Shown in pieces: positions 1 to 7,365 of a stretch of DNA of 39,629 nt; position 1 is the stretch's first letter; each line of letters opens with the position of its first letter. The position numbers were made by a program, and so were the translations under genes. Under the pieces are notes generated by a model. It was given only the letters and a program-made list of their open reading frames with translations. It had not been told where the DNA came from and ran no database searches. Source of the stretch: Actinomycetota bacterium (GTDB taxonomy: Bacteria; Actinomycetota; Acidimicrobiia; Acidimicrobiales; Ilumatobacteraceae); contig WLMZ01000001.1 in NCBI GenBank assembly GCA_009726095.1, forward strand, positions 64,270-103,898. Direction: 5' to 3'.

Positions 1-273
1 GGCCAGCGCACGTTGCGCTACGAGGCATACGTGATGCCGGCCCCCGAAGAAAACGCTGAGCTGCTCTACGAGAACCTGCTGCGCCGCAATGAGCGCCTGG
101 TCGGGATCCACTTTGCCATCGGCATCGAAGACGCCGTGTTCCTGCGCGGCGACCTGCCGCTGGCGGCATTGTGCGAGGACGAACTCGACCGCGTGATCGG
201 TTCGTTGTACGCCGCAACCGAGCAGTGCTTCCAGGGCCTGCTACGTATCGGCTTCGCCAGCCGGTTCGCCTGA
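1..273 (+). CDS. YbjN-like protein, C-terminal part (5' end outside window)
   Basis: The frame is open from the first base, so this is the last 90 residues of a longer protein; the TTG at 13 is probably internal. The visible part has the mixed helix/strand pattern of YbjN / type III secretion chaperone-like proteins: a strand pair (RYEAYVMP), a helix with LLYENLLRRN, a strand pair ending in a short acidic segment (HFAIGIEDAVFLRGDLPL) and a C-terminal helix (ELDRVIGSLYAATEQCF). Actinobacteria commonly carry YbjN proteins of about 150-170 residues, which fits. The family's biochemical role is not settled. The call rests on pattern only. The next gene begins 21 nt later behind its own promoter-like hexamer. 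Confidence 0.5.
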   Translation, partial: GQRTLRYEAYVMPAPEENAELLYENLLRRNERLVGIHFAIGIEDAVFLRGDLPLAALCEDELDRVIGSLYAATEQCFQGLLRIGFASRFA

Positions 274-282
274 CGCGCGAGC

Positions 283-288
283 TACTGT
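283..288 (+). promoter_or_regulatory. -10-like TACTGT, leaderless start of the epimerase
   Basis: TACTGT fits the actinobacterial TAnnnT -10 element and lies 6 nt before the ATG at 295, so transcription would begin at or next to the start codon. No Shine-Dalgarno sequence is visible. Confidence 0.5.
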
Positions 289-294
289 CAGCCC

Positions 295-1428
295 ATGGGG
301 GAACGGGTCTTGGTGGTGGGCGGTACAGGTCCCACCGGTCTACCGCTGGTGCGCGGTCTCGTGGAGCGGGGGCATCGGGTCACCATCTTGCACCGTGGCC
401 TGCACGAGCACGACGAGACACCCGCCGAGGTGACCCACATCCACGCCGACCCCTACGACCTCAGCTCGCTCGAAGCCGCGCTCGGCGAACAGACCTTCGA
501 TGCAACCGTGGTGATGTACGGCCGCCTGCGCCGCATTGCCGAGCTCATGATGGGGCGCACCGGCCGATTCCTCTCCGTTGGCGGCGTACCCGCCTACCTC
601 GGCTGGATGAACCCGTGGGCGTTCGAGCCGCGCGGGCTTCCCGTGCCCACCGCCGAGGATGCACCGGTGGTGTCGCTCGCCGAGCAGGACGAAAAGGGCT
701 TTCGCATCGTGCGTACCGAGCAGGCCGTCTTCGCTGCCCATCCGGGGGCGGCGCACTTTCGCTACCCCTACGTGTACGGGCCGCATCAGTTGGCCCCCCG
801 CGAATGGTGTGTGGTGCGGCGCGTCCTCGACGGCCGGCGGCGCATCGTGGTGGCCGACGACGGCCTCACGCTGCATCACCACGGCTACACCGAGAACCTC
901 GCCCATGCCCTGCTGCTCGCCATCGAACAGCCCGCTGCGGCTGCTGGCAAGGTCTTCAACCTCGGCGACACTGAGGTGCTCACGGTGCGTCAGGTGATCG
1001 AGCTGATCTGCACCGAACTGAACCACGAGATGGAGATCGTTTCGTTGCCCTTCGATCTCGCCACGCCCGCTCTACCGATGCTTGCCCAGCCCTCGAACAC
1101 GCACCGCGTGCTCGACCTCGGACGCATCGTGCACGATCTCGGCTATGGCGATGTGCTGTCTGCTCGCCTGGCGGTCGGCGTGACAGCGCGCTGGTTGGCC
1201 GACCACCGTCCGGCTGCGGGTGGTACCGAGGAAATGGTGCTCACCGACCCGTTCGACTACGCGGCAGAGGACGCCCTCATCGACAGTTGGTCCGGCCTGC
1301 GAGCGTCGATCGCACCGTTCCGGTCGTCCCCGGCCACCGAACAGGCCCGAGCAAGTGCCCCCGGATACGGTCTTGCCTACAGCGGCCCCGGTGGCCGCTC
1401 ACGGTCGCAGAAGGAGTTCCTCGAATGA
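295..1428 (+). CDS. NAD(P)-dependent epimerase/dehydratase family protein
   Basis: A 377-residue extended short-chain dehydrogenase. The N-terminal Rossmann fold has GGTGPTG at residues 9-15 and, after strand 2, HRG near residue 34, typical of NAD(P) binding. Strand 4 (FDATVVMYGRLRR, about residues 66-78) lacks the usual acidic or asparagine motif. A YPYVYGPHQ segment near residue 158 follows the pattern after the substrate-binding loop in NAD-dependent epimerases. The classical YxxxK pair is not clear, so a nucleotide-sugar reaction should not be assumed. It overlaps the CoA-transferase start by 4 nt (ATGA), so the two are probably co-translated, which suggests lipid or acyl-CoA related metabolism rather than sugar metabolism. 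Substrate unknown. Confidence 0.8.
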   Translation: MGERVLVVGGTGPTGLPLVRGLVERGHRVTILHRGLHEHDETPAEVTHIHADPYDLSSLEAALGEQTFDATVVMYGRLRRIAELMMGRTGRFLSVGGVPAYLGWMNPWAFEPRGLPVPTAEDAPVVSLAEQDEKGFRIVRTEQAVFAAHPGAAHFRYPYVYGPHQLAPREWCVVRRVLDGRRRIVVADDGLTLHHHGYTENLAHALLLAIEQPAAAAGKVFNLGDTEVLTVRQVIELICTELNHEMEIVSLPFDLATPALPMLAQPSNTHRVLDLGRIVHDLGYGDVLSARLAVGVTARWLADHRPAAGGTEEMVLTDPFDYAAEDALIDSWSGLRASIAPFRSSPATEQARASAPGYGLAYSGPGGRSRSQKEFLE

Positions 1429-2624
1429 CCTCACACGCCGGCCCGATGCGGGGCATCCGCATCGTCGATTTCTCCATTGCGCTCACCGGCCCATACGCAG
1501 CGGCGCTGCTGGGCGATCAGGGCGCCTCGGTCGTGAAGGTCGAGCGTCCCGGATTCGGCGACATCGCCCGCTGGATCGGCGTCTCGGTTGGCGGCATGTC
1601 ATCGCTCTTTCAGACGTGCAATCGCGGCAAGCGGTCGATCGCCCTCGACCTCGACAGCGACGCCGGCCGCGATGTCGCCCGGCGACTGGTGGCCGACGCC
1701 GATGTGGTCATCCAGAACTTCCGCCCGGGCGTGATGGATCGCCTCGGGCTCGGGTACGAGGCGCTGCGCGGCGAGCGCAACGACCTGGTGTACGTCTCGC
1801 TGTCGGGTTTTGGGCCGAGCGGGCCGTACGCAACCAAGGGTGCGTACGACACCGTCATTCAGGCATACGCCGGGTTGGGCGCCAACCAGGCAGACCGCGA
1901 CACCGGCGAACCGCGCTTTCTCAATCAGGTGGCGGCCGACAAGATCACCGCGATGTACGCCGTGCAGGCCATCACGGCTGCGCTGTTCGCCCGCGAGCGC
2001 GGCGACGGCGGCCAACATGTGCAGCTGTCGATGCTCGACTCCGTGGTGTCGTTCCTCTGGGCCGACGCGGCAGGCAACGAGGTGATGCTCGACGCCGATG
2101 GCAGCATGCCGTCCAGCTTCACCACCGCCGTCAAACCCCTGCACTTCAGCGATGGTTGGGGCATCTGCACGCCTACCTCCGACGCCGACTTTGCCGGCAT
2201 GTGCAAGGCACTGGGCGTCGATGGCTACGACGACCCCCGCGTGGCCGGCATCGTCGCCCGGCGCACCAACGTCGATGTCATGGCCGGCATCATGCAGCGC
2301 TGTCACGCTGCGGCCGCAACGCTGACCACGGCCCAGGCAATGGCCCGGTTCGACGAACTCAAGGTGCCGGCCGGTGTGGTGCTGTCGCCGGCCGCACTGT
2401 CGGCCGACCCGCACGTGCAGGCCATCGGGCTGCTGCAGGACTCGGTGCACCCCACTGCCGGCAGGCTGCGCCAACCGCGCCATCCCGCCCAGTTCGCCAG
2501 CACCCCCGCAACCCTGGGCAGCGGTGCACCAACACTCGGCGAACACACCGACGAGTTGCTCACCGAACTCGGCTTCGATGCCAACGCCATCGCTGCGCTG
2601 CGCGCGGCGGGGGCTGCCTCCTAG
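1425..2624 (+). CDS. CaiB/BaiF family (class III) CoA-transferase
   Basis: A 399-residue class III CoA-transferase, which moves CoA between carboxylic acids through a mixed anhydride on an aspartate. N-terminal LxGIRIVDFSIALTGPYAA and LGDQGASVVKVERP (about residues 10-42) are family hallmarks, as is the ADVVIQNFRPGVMDRLGLGY stretch near 91-110. The likely catalytic Asp is D172 in AADKITAMYA, matching Asp169 of formyl-CoA transferase. Length matches the family. The start is fixed by AAGGAG at 1411-1416 and by ATGA overlap with the epimerase stop; longer in-frame extensions upstream lie inside the epimerase gene and are rejected. The acid partner is unknown. About 230 nt of gene-free, hairpin-rich sequence follows. 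Confidence 0.9.
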   Translation: MTSHAGPMRGIRIVDFSIALTGPYAAALLGDQGASVVKVERPGFGDIARWIGVSVGGMSSLFQTCNRGKRSIALDLDSDAGRDVARRLVADADVVIQNFRPGVMDRLGLGYEALRGERNDLVYVSLSGFGPSGPYATKGAYDTVIQAYAGLGANQADRDTGEPRFLNQVAADKITAMYAVQAITAALFARERGDGGQHVQLSMLDSVVSFLWADAAGNEVMLDADGSMPSSFTTAVKPLHFSDGWGICTPTSDADFAGMCKALGVDGYDDPRVAGIVARRTNVDVMAGIMQRCHAAAATLTTAQAMARFDELKVPAGVVLSPAALSADPHVQAIGLLQDSVHPTAGRLRQPRHPAQFASTPATLGSGAPTLGEHTDELLTELGFDANAIAALRAAGAAS

Positions 2625-2700
2625 GAACACGAGCACAGTCCCACCAGGACACCGCGGTCATCCGTTTTCCACGGGCGGCGTTGGGGGGCACTCAGGACTT

Positions 2701-2815
2701 CGCCGGCGCGGGCCGCATCGGGGAAGTCGATTCGTGAGCCCGCGCCGGCGCCCCGTGTGGCGTCACCCGCCCGCTGGTCGCCGGGCTCGGTCACAGAGCC
2801 GGCGGTCCGCAGACC
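2701..2815. other. Hairpin-rich intergenic segment before proC
   Basis: The 236-nt gap between the CoA-transferase and proC holds a perfect 13-bp inverted repeat (2701-2713 with 2738-2750, 24-nt loop containing a nested ATCG/CGAT pair), a second hairpin (GCCGGGCTC 2780-2788 with GAGCCGGC 2796-2803, one bulged G) and a short GGTC/GACC hairpin (2804-2815). No T-run follows any of them, so they are not classical intrinsic terminators. They could stop transcription in another way or be part of an untranslated RNA. Confidence 0.45.
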
Positions 2816-2848
2816 GCATATCGACGCGCCGACTCCGGTGGGAACGAA

Positions 2849-2854
2849 TAGGTT
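2849..2854 (+). promoter_or_regulatory. -10-like TAGGTT deciding the proC start
   Basis: TAGGTT fits TAnnnT and ends 6 nt before ATG 2861. It directly abuts an alternative GTG at 2855, which favours the ATG as a leaderless start. Confidence 0.45.
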
Positions 2855-2860
2855 GTGGCG

Positions 2861-3661
2861 ATGAAGACACATGCACTCGCGGTCATCGGTGGCGGCAACA
2901 TGGGCATCGCACTGATTGGCGGCCTGCTCTCGTCTGGTTGGATCGAAGCGACCGATCTCGCCATCGTCGAGGTGATCGCCGGTCAACGCGACGAACTGTC
3001 CCGCCGTTTCCCGGGCACCACAGTCACCGACACGGTTCCCCGCTGCAGCGCAGCGATCATTGCCGTGAAGCCGCCCGATGCGCCAGCGGCTGCCGCCGCC
3101 GCAGTAGGGGCTGGCGCCGTGCGCGTGCTGTCGGTTGCCGCCGGCGTCTCCATCGCCACGCTCGAGTCCGCCACTGGTGCCGGTGTGGCCGTCATCCGCA
3201 CCATGCCCAATACACCCGCATTGGTGGGCCTCGGCGCGGCAGGCATGGCCGGTGGCACTGCCGCCAGCGCTGCGGATCTGCAGTGGGCCACCGACATCCT
3301 CACCTCGGTCGGCATTGTCGAGATCGTGCCGGAGTACCAACTCGATGCCATCACCGGCCTGGTCGGCAGCGGTCCCGCGTACCTGTTCATGATCGCCGAG
3401 GCGCTCATCGAGGGCGGCGTCCTTGCCGGCCTCGCCCGCCCCGCAGTGGAGAAGCTGGTCACGCAGTTGTTCGTCGGCTCGGCGGCCATGTTGAGCGAAC
3501 GCGGCAACCCCGCTGCGCTGCGGGCCATGGTCACGTCGCCGGGCGGCACCACCGCCGCCGGGCTGAAAGCGCTCGAGGACCGCGCGGTGCGCGCCGCCAT
3601 GCAGTCAGCCGTCATGGCATCAACCGAGCGCAGCCGCGAACTGGGCATAGCACACCCCTGA
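2861..3661 (+). CDS. proC: Pyrroline-5-carboxylate reductase
   Basis: Reduces 1-pyrroline-5-carboxylate to L-proline with NAD(P)H, the last step of proline synthesis, in the cytoplasm. The N-terminal Rossmann motif is VIGGGNMGIALIGGLL (residues 7-22); later come IAVKPPDA and the family signature VIRTMPNTPALVGLGA. The C-terminal dimerisation domain has DAITGLVGSGPAYLFMIAEAL, the helix ALIEGGVLAGL and VTSPGGTTAAGL, all diagnostic of ProC. The protein is 266 residues, the normal length. GTG 2855 is an alternative start two codons upstream, less likely given the -10 position. In mycobacteria proC also lies close to the haem genes and a galE2/acyltransferase pair, all of which occur in this window. 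Confidence 0.95.
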   Translation: MKTHALAVIGGGNMGIALIGGLLSSGWIEATDLAIVEVIAGQRDELSRRFPGTTVTDTVPRCSAAIIAVKPPDAPAAAAAAVGAGAVRVLSVAAGVSIATLESATGAGVAVIRTMPNTPALVGLGAAGMAGGTAASAADLQWATDILTSVGIVEIVPEYQLDAITGLVGSGPAYLFMIAEALIEGGVLAGLARPAVEKLVTQLFVGSAAMLSERGNPAALRAMVTSPGGTTAAGLKALEDRAVRAAMQSAVMASTERSRELGIAHP

Positions 3662-3729
3662 TCGCTCTGCTTGAAATATTCCCAAGAAATTCTTTGGTGT
3701 GACTCTTTTCTCCTAGGGGACTGTTCGTC

Positions 3730-3735
3730 TACTGT
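3730..3735 (+). promoter_or_regulatory. -10-like TACTGT before candidate structured RNA
   Basis: TACTGT fits TAnnnT and lies in an AT-richer patch (about 3665-3740) that also holds the near-palindrome CCAAGAAATTCTTTGG (3681-3696) and two CTGTTC copies 11 bp apart (3721 and 3732). No convincing -35 is visible. Transcription would start near 3743. Confidence 0.35.
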
Positions 3736-3742
3736 TCACCCC

Positions 3743-3856
3743 GAGGTCGTCATTGGCCTTTCGGTTGCGAAAGCAAACGGGAGTCGCGCCCCGCAAGGGC
3801 AGCGCCGACATGGGCTGGTGTCATCGGGGGGTTGACACCAGCCCTTGTCGTTTCTC
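3743..3856 (+). ncRNA. Candidate small structured RNA between proC and the SAM hydrolase
   Basis: No convincing protein is encoded in 3662-3892. Read on the plus strand the segment folds into three successive hairpins: CTTTCG/CGAAAG (3758-3763 with 3768-3773, loop GTTG); an irregular stem 3783-3809 capped by a GCAA (GNRA) tetraloop, with GTCG/CGAC, CGC/GCG and CCC/GGG helices; and a perfect 12-bp stem (3812-3823 with 3833-3844) followed by TTGTCGTTTCTC, which looks like an intrinsic terminator. The GNRA loop and the T-rich tail both favour the plus strand. The SAM hydrolase gene downstream has its own -10, so this could be a free-standing RNA of about 110 nt or an attenuated proC tail. I do not recognise a known riboswitch family. 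Confidence 0.4.
3812..3856 (+). terminator. Intrinsic terminator-like hairpin
   Basis: Perfect 12-bp inverted repeat, GGGCTGGTGTCA at 3812-3823 and TGACACCAGCCC at 3833-3844, with a 9-nt G-rich loop, followed by TTGTCGTTTCTC (7 of 12 T). It is the strongest terminator-like structure I noticed in the window. Confidence 0.65.
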
Positions 3857-3879
3857 GGCCGGGTTCCGAGCCTTCGCAC

Positions 3880-3885
3880 TAGCCT
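3880..3885 (+). promoter_or_regulatory. -10-like TAGCCT, leaderless start of the SAM hydrolase
   Basis: TAGCCT lies 7 nt before ATG 3893, supporting that start over longer in-frame versions that would run back through the terminator hairpin. Confidence 0.5.
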
Positions 3886-3892
3886 CGCTGCC

Positions 3893-4789
3893 ATGGGCCG
3901 CACGTACGACACGATCTCGTTCCTCACCGATTACGGCACCGTCGATGAGTTCGTCGGTGTCGTGAAGAGCGTGGTGCGCGACATCGCCGGGCACGTCACC
4001 GTCATCGACATCACCCACGAGGTGCCAGCGTTCGATGTCCGGGCCGGTTCGCTCACCCTCGCACGGGCCATCTCGTATGTGGCCTCAGGTGTGGTGCTTG
4101 CCGTGGTGGATCCCGGTGTTGGCACCAGCCGCAGGAGCATCGCCATCGAGGTCGGCGACGGCGAGGGTGTGTTGGTGGGACCCGACAACGGCCTGCTCGC
4201 GCCAGCCGTGGCCATGGCCGGCGGTGCAGGCCGTGCGGTGGTGTTGTCGAACACCGAGTACCAGCTCGTTGCCCCGGGCGCCACCTTTGCCGGTCGCGAC
4301 ATCTTCGCTCCCGCAGCAGCGCACCTTTGCAACGGCGTCGACCTGTACGAACTCGGCGAACCCATCGACGCAGAACTGCTCATCCCCGGCGTCATCCCAT
4401 TGCCCCGCCAGGAAGGCAGCGCTCTGGTGACCGAGGTGCTGTGGGTCGATCGCTTCGGTAACTGCCAGCTCAATGTGGGGCCCGCCGAGGTGGCCCACCT
4501 CGGCGACCACATCCGGGTCACGGTCGGTGAGCTCAACGGTGCACCCATCACGCGCGTCGCGAAACTGGCCGCAAACTTCAACGAGCTCGGCACCGGCGCC
4601 GTTGGTCTGGTCACCGATTCCTACGGCATGCTGGCGCTGTGTCTGGACCGCCGCTCCGCCGCACAGGAGCTGCACATCGGCCCGTCCGATCAAGTGGTGC
4701 TGGAGACAGTCACCGACGCCGACACTGCGGTGGGCGATCCCAACCGGGTGAGCGTCACCAGTCCCGTCAACCTGCGCATCAACCGGTAG
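3893..4789 (+). CDS. S-adenosyl-L-methionine hydrolase (SAM hydroxide adenosyltransferase, DUF62)
   Basis: A 298-residue member of the family that includes fluorinase and chlorinase; ordinary members hydrolyse SAM to adenosine and methionine using water. Visible signatures are SFLTDYG near the N-terminus (residues 8-14), the VIDITHEV segment, VVDPGVGTSRR, LVGPDNGLL and, in the C-terminal barrel, VLWVDRFGNCQLNV. These match the DUF62 layout: N-terminal alpha/beta domain and C-terminal beta-barrel. I cannot see the longer loop insertion of the halogenating members, so the hydrolase role is preferred. It sits after a structured intergenic region and its stop codon TAG is also the first half of the -10-like TAGCGT of the next small gene. 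Confidence 0.9.
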   Translation: MGRTYDTISFLTDYGTVDEFVGVVKSVVRDIAGHVTVIDITHEVPAFDVRAGSLTLARAISYVASGVVLAVVDPGVGTSRRSIAIEVGDGEGVLVGPDNGLLAPAVAMAGGAGRAVVLSNTEYQLVAPGATFAGRDIFAPAAAHLCNGVDLYELGEPIDAELLIPGVIPLPRQEGSALVTEVLWVDRFGNCQLNVGPAEVAHLGDHIRVTVGELNGAPITRVAKLAANFNELGTGAVGLVTDSYGMLALCLDRRSAAQELHIGPSDQVVLETVTDADTAVGDPNRVSVTSPVNLRINR

Positions 4790-4792
4790 CGT
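4787..4792 (+). promoter_or_regulatory. -10-like TAGCGT built on the upstream stop codon
   Basis: TAGCGT contains the TAG stop of the SAM hydrolase gene and lies exactly 7 nt before ATG 4800, the usual leaderless spacing. Confidence 0.45.
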
Positions 4793-4799
4793 TTCGACC

Positions 4800-4883
4800 A
4801 TGCGCCCGGCCACCACCCTCGCCCTCGGTCTGCTCCTCTTGGCCATTCTGCTTGCCGGCACGCTGTCGCTGATGCGGCTCTAA
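4800..4883 (+). CDS. 27-residue single-pass membrane microprotein
   Basis: ATG 4800 to TAA 4881-4883 encodes 27 residues: a short basic start (MRPATT), a long hydrophobic stretch rich in Leu, Ala and Ile (about residues 7-24) and the end MRL. That is one transmembrane helix and little else. The start is preceded by TAGCGT with 7-nt spacing, the same arrangement as longer genes here. Single-helix microproteins of this size often modulate larger membrane proteins, but no partner is evident: the neighbours are a SAM hydrolase and an acyl-CoA ligase. It might be a chance frame; the combination of start-site motif, stop and clean hydrophobic segment argues for a gene. The 128 nt after it hold only the ligase leader. 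Confidence 0.45.
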   Translation: MRPATTLALGLLLLAILLAGTLSLMRL

Positions 4884-5011
4884 CCACTGGTCGGTGCTGG
4901 CCTTGGCTTCGCTTCGGCTGCTCCCGTCGGGCGCCTCGTCGCTGGCGCTTCCCTCGGCGCCGCCGCCAGTATCTCGCTCCCGCTAGTGTTGTTCGTCGGG
5001 GGGCTGAACCA

Positions 5012-6499
5012 GTGAATCTTGCCAACATCATTGATGGTCATCCGACCGAGCACGTCGCACTCATCAGCCGCAACCGCGCCACCACCTATGGTGCCCTGGC
5101 CGAGCAGGTTGCCGGTCTGCGCGGCGGTCTGGCCGAGCTGGGTGTGAACGAGGGCGACCGCGTAGCCCTGCTCGTCGGCAACGGTCGTTTCTTCGTCGTG
5201 TCGTATCTGGCAGTGCTCGGTCTCGGCGCAGTGGCCGTGCCGCTGAACCCCAGCAGCCCGGCACCCGAGCTCACCCGCGAGCTGGCCACCGTCGGGGCAT
5301 CCACCGTCATCGTCGGCCCGGCGGCCGTCAACGCCTGGCGTCATATCGATCGGGCCGAGGTGCCCTTGGTCCAACGGGTCATCGCCACTGAGGGCCACGA
5401 GCTCGACGACGCCACGTCGATCGACGAGCTCATCATGTGCGCCCCGATACCGGTGCTGGATGTGTCACCCGATCATCTCGCGGTGCTCATGTTCACCAGC
5501 GGCACAGCCGGCGCGCCGCGGGCAGCAATGCTCAGCCACGGCAACCTGATGTCCAACATCGACCAGGTCATCCACACCGAGACCGTGATGCAGGCCAGCG
5601 ATGTGGTCTATGCAGTGCTCCCGATGTTCCACATCATGGGCCTCAACGTGGTGCTGGGTATCTCGCTGGCGGTCGGCGCCACGGTGGTGCTGGTGCAGCG
5701 TTTCGACCCCTCCACAGCGCTCGAGACCATCCGCGATCGCTCGGTCACCGTGGTACCCGGCGCACCCCCAATGTGGGTTGATTTCTCCATGTGCGACGCT
5801 CCGCCCGATGCCTTCTCGACCGTGCGTGTGGCACTCACCGGTGCCGCCAAGATGCCCGAGGAAGCCATGCGGCGCCTCGACGAACGCTTCGGCATCAAGC
5901 TCGCCGAGGGATACGGCCTCACCGAGGCCTCTCCCATTGTCACCTCCTCCGGCGGCGGAGCAATGAAACCCGGCTCGGTCGGCAAAGTGATCGATGGTGT
6001 GCAGGTACGCGTGGTCGACGAAACCGGCGACGACGTGCTCGCCGGCGACAGCGGCGAGATCTGGGTACGCGGACCCAACGTGTTCCAGGGGTACCTCAAC
6101 GATCCAGAAGGCACCGCCCGGGTACTCACCGCTGACGGTTGGCTACGCACCGGCGACATCGGCATGACCGACAGCGCCGGATTCCTGTACCTCATCGACC
6201 GCGCCAAGGACCTCATCATCGTCAGCGGGTTCAACGTGTTCCCCCACGAAGTCGAAGAGGTCCTGCTCGGGCACGGTGGCGTATCCGAGGTGGGCGTGGT
6301 CGGTGTGCCACATCCCCATACGGGCGAAGCCGTGAAGGCCTTCGTGGTCCCCGCACCCGGCGTGCACCTCGACGAAGACGAGCTCATTGCCTACTGCAAC
6401 AGCGAGCTGGCCCGGTACAAGTGCCCGTCGAAGATCCTGTTCGTCGACGAACTGCCACGAAACGTGACCGGCAAGTTGCTACGCCGCTCGTTGGCCTGA
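5012..6499 (+). CDS. AMP-forming acyl-CoA ligase (long-chain fatty acid type)
   Basis: A 495-residue ANL-family enzyme that activates a carboxylic acid with ATP to acyl-AMP and then forms the CoA thioester. Motifs in order: the phosphate loop FTSGTAGAPRAA (161-172), in which the usual PKG is PRA; VLPMFHIMGLN; A5 GYGLTEASP (about 304-312); GDSGEIWVRGPNVFQGYLN; A7/A8 GWLRTGDIG and RAKDLIIVSGFNVFP; and the A10 lysine in PRNVTGKLLRR near the C-terminus. Length and motif order fit fatty acyl or aryl acid ligases. The GTG start has a G-run at 4998-5003 and a -10-like TAGTGT at 4984, giving a short leader. The end overlaps the convergent membrane gene by 21 nt. The substrate cannot be read from sequence. 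Confidence 0.9.
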   Translation: MNLANIIDGHPTEHVALISRNRATTYGALAEQVAGLRGGLAELGVNEGDRVALLVGNGRFFVVSYLAVLGLGAVAVPLNPSSPAPELTRELATVGASTVIVGPAAVNAWRHIDRAEVPLVQRVIATEGHELDDATSIDELIMCAPIPVLDVSPDHLAVLMFTSGTAGAPRAAMLSHGNLMSNIDQVIHTETVMQASDVVYAVLPMFHIMGLNVVLGISLAVGATVVLVQRFDPSTALETIRDRSVTVVPGAPPMWVDFSMCDAPPDAFSTVRVALTGAAKMPEEAMRRLDERFGIKLAEGYGLTEASPIVTSSGGGAMKPGSVGKVIDGVQVRVVDETGDDVLAGDSGEIWVRGPNVFQGYLNDPEGTARVLTADGWLRTGDIGMTDSAGFLYLIDRAKDLIIVSGFNVFPHEVEEVLLGHGGVSEVGVVGVPHPHTGEAVKAFVVPAPGVHLDEDELIAYCNSELARYKCPSKILFVDELPRNVTGKLLRRSLA

Positions 6500-7243
6500 T
6501 TCTGCCAGGCTGATTCGTCGGCCGGAGCTGCCGCTGGCGACCAGGAACCCAGCGAAAAGCACGCAGATGCCGACGAGCAGCGTGAGCGCAAAGGCGCGGT
6601 CCTTGCCAAGGCGTCCGGCAATCGTGCCGCTGGCCGACAGCACCAGTGTGCCGACAGCGATCAGCACGTTGCCGACCGCCAAACGCTTGGGGAGCGACAC
6701 CGTGCGCTGCGCCCCGGCGCCGAATGCGGGTACCCGGCCACGCGCCACGCGCCACGCTGACCACAGCGCTCCGCCGATGATGACCAGTGCCGGCACGCCT
6801 GAGCCAACGGCGGCGAGCACCCGCGGCGCAACGCCGAACAGCTCGCTGCCCGTGGGGAGGTCGGTGCCCGACGCCGGCATGCGGGTCGGCGCGCTCAACA
6901 CCACACCGGTGGCAACGCCCGAAAGTGCCACCAACCAGATCCGGATGCGGTTACCCCATTGGGGTCCCGCCAACAGATAGACGGTGCCGAGACCGAGCCA
7001 GGGCACGTTCAGTACGGCTCCGGCGAGGAAGAACACACGAAACGTCGCAGTGCCCCAACCGTGGGCCTCGGCCCACCACAGCGCCATCCCGCCGAGAGCG
7101 AAGAAGGACAACGAGATGGTCCATGCCAACTCGTGCATCCGGCCCTTACGCAGATACCGGTCGAGCGTGCTCAGCGCGAACGCTGTCGCCACCAGCGTGG
7201 CGGCGGCGGCAAGAGCAGCGTTCAGGGTCACACCGGCCAACAT
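6479..7243 (-). CDS. Multi-pass membrane protein, divergent from rex
   Basis: A 254-residue protein with about seven hydrophobic helices (roughly residues 6-25, 38-57, 67-90, 96-114, 135-156, 180-200 and 207-226) and a basic C-terminus. I recognise no family. There are short basic loops (DRYLRKGR, ARGRVPAFGAG) and no obvious cofactor residues. The ATG at 7243 is chosen because it begins just before the first helix; an in-frame extension to 7351 would place a polar stretch ahead of it and run over the rex operator. The gene shares its upstream region with rex, including the perfect palindrome TCCGAATTCGGA (7295-7306), so redox-linked or separate repressor control is possible but unproven. Confidence 0.65.
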   Translation of the reverse strand: MLAGVTLNAALAAAATLVATAFALSTLDRYLRKGRMHELAWTISLSFFALGGMALWWAEAHGWGTATFRVFFLAGAVLNVPWLGLGTVYLLAGPQWGNRIRIWLVALSGVATGVVLSAPTRMPASGTDLPTGSELFGVAPRVLAAVGSGVPALVIIGGALWSAWRVARGRVPAFGAGAQRTVSLPKRLAVGNVLIAVGTLVLSASGTIAGRLGKDRAFALTLLVGICVLFAGFLVASGSSGRRISLAESGQRAA

Positions 7244-7294
7244 ACCCGCTGAGCGTCGCGCGCTCGGCGACTCGACCCGCGTGACCAAATACAC

Positions 7295-7306
7295 TCCGAA
7301 TTCGGA
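7295..7306. promoter_or_regulatory. Perfect 12-bp palindrome between rex and the membrane gene
   Basis: TCCGAATTCGGA is fully self-complementary and sits in an AT-rich patch about 50 nt upstream of the minus-strand gene. It does not resemble the Rex site. It could be an operator for an unknown regulator. Confidence 0.3.
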
Positions 7307-7327
7307 AAATTTCACCGCGACCCGACT

Positions 7328-7356
7328 TTGTGAACGTGTGCACATGTGCATAGCGT
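7328..7356 (+). promoter_or_regulatory. rex promoter with overlapping Rex operator
   Basis: TTGTGAACGTGTGCACAT at 7328-7345 matches the Rex operator consensus TTGTGAAnnnnTTCACAA at all seven bases of the left arm and five of seven in the right arm. The same TTGTGA serves as a -35 element exactly 17 nt before a -10-like TAGCGT (7351-7356). A repressor bound here would block RNA polymerase, giving autoregulation of rex-hemACD as known in Streptomyces. Confidence 0.75.
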
Positions 7357-7365
7357 GTGGATCTC

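Noticed and set aside
3812..3844. Minus-strand reading of the 12-bp hairpin as half of a 6C RNA (loop with six C)
   Set aside because: Only one C-rich loop is present, the neighbouring hairpin has a GNRA loop only on the plus strand, and the T-rich tail is on the plus-strand side.
5437..6513. Several Arg-rich frames within the acyl-CoA ligase gene
   Set aside because: They are alternative-frame shadows of a gene whose motifs run in the expected order in the main frame.
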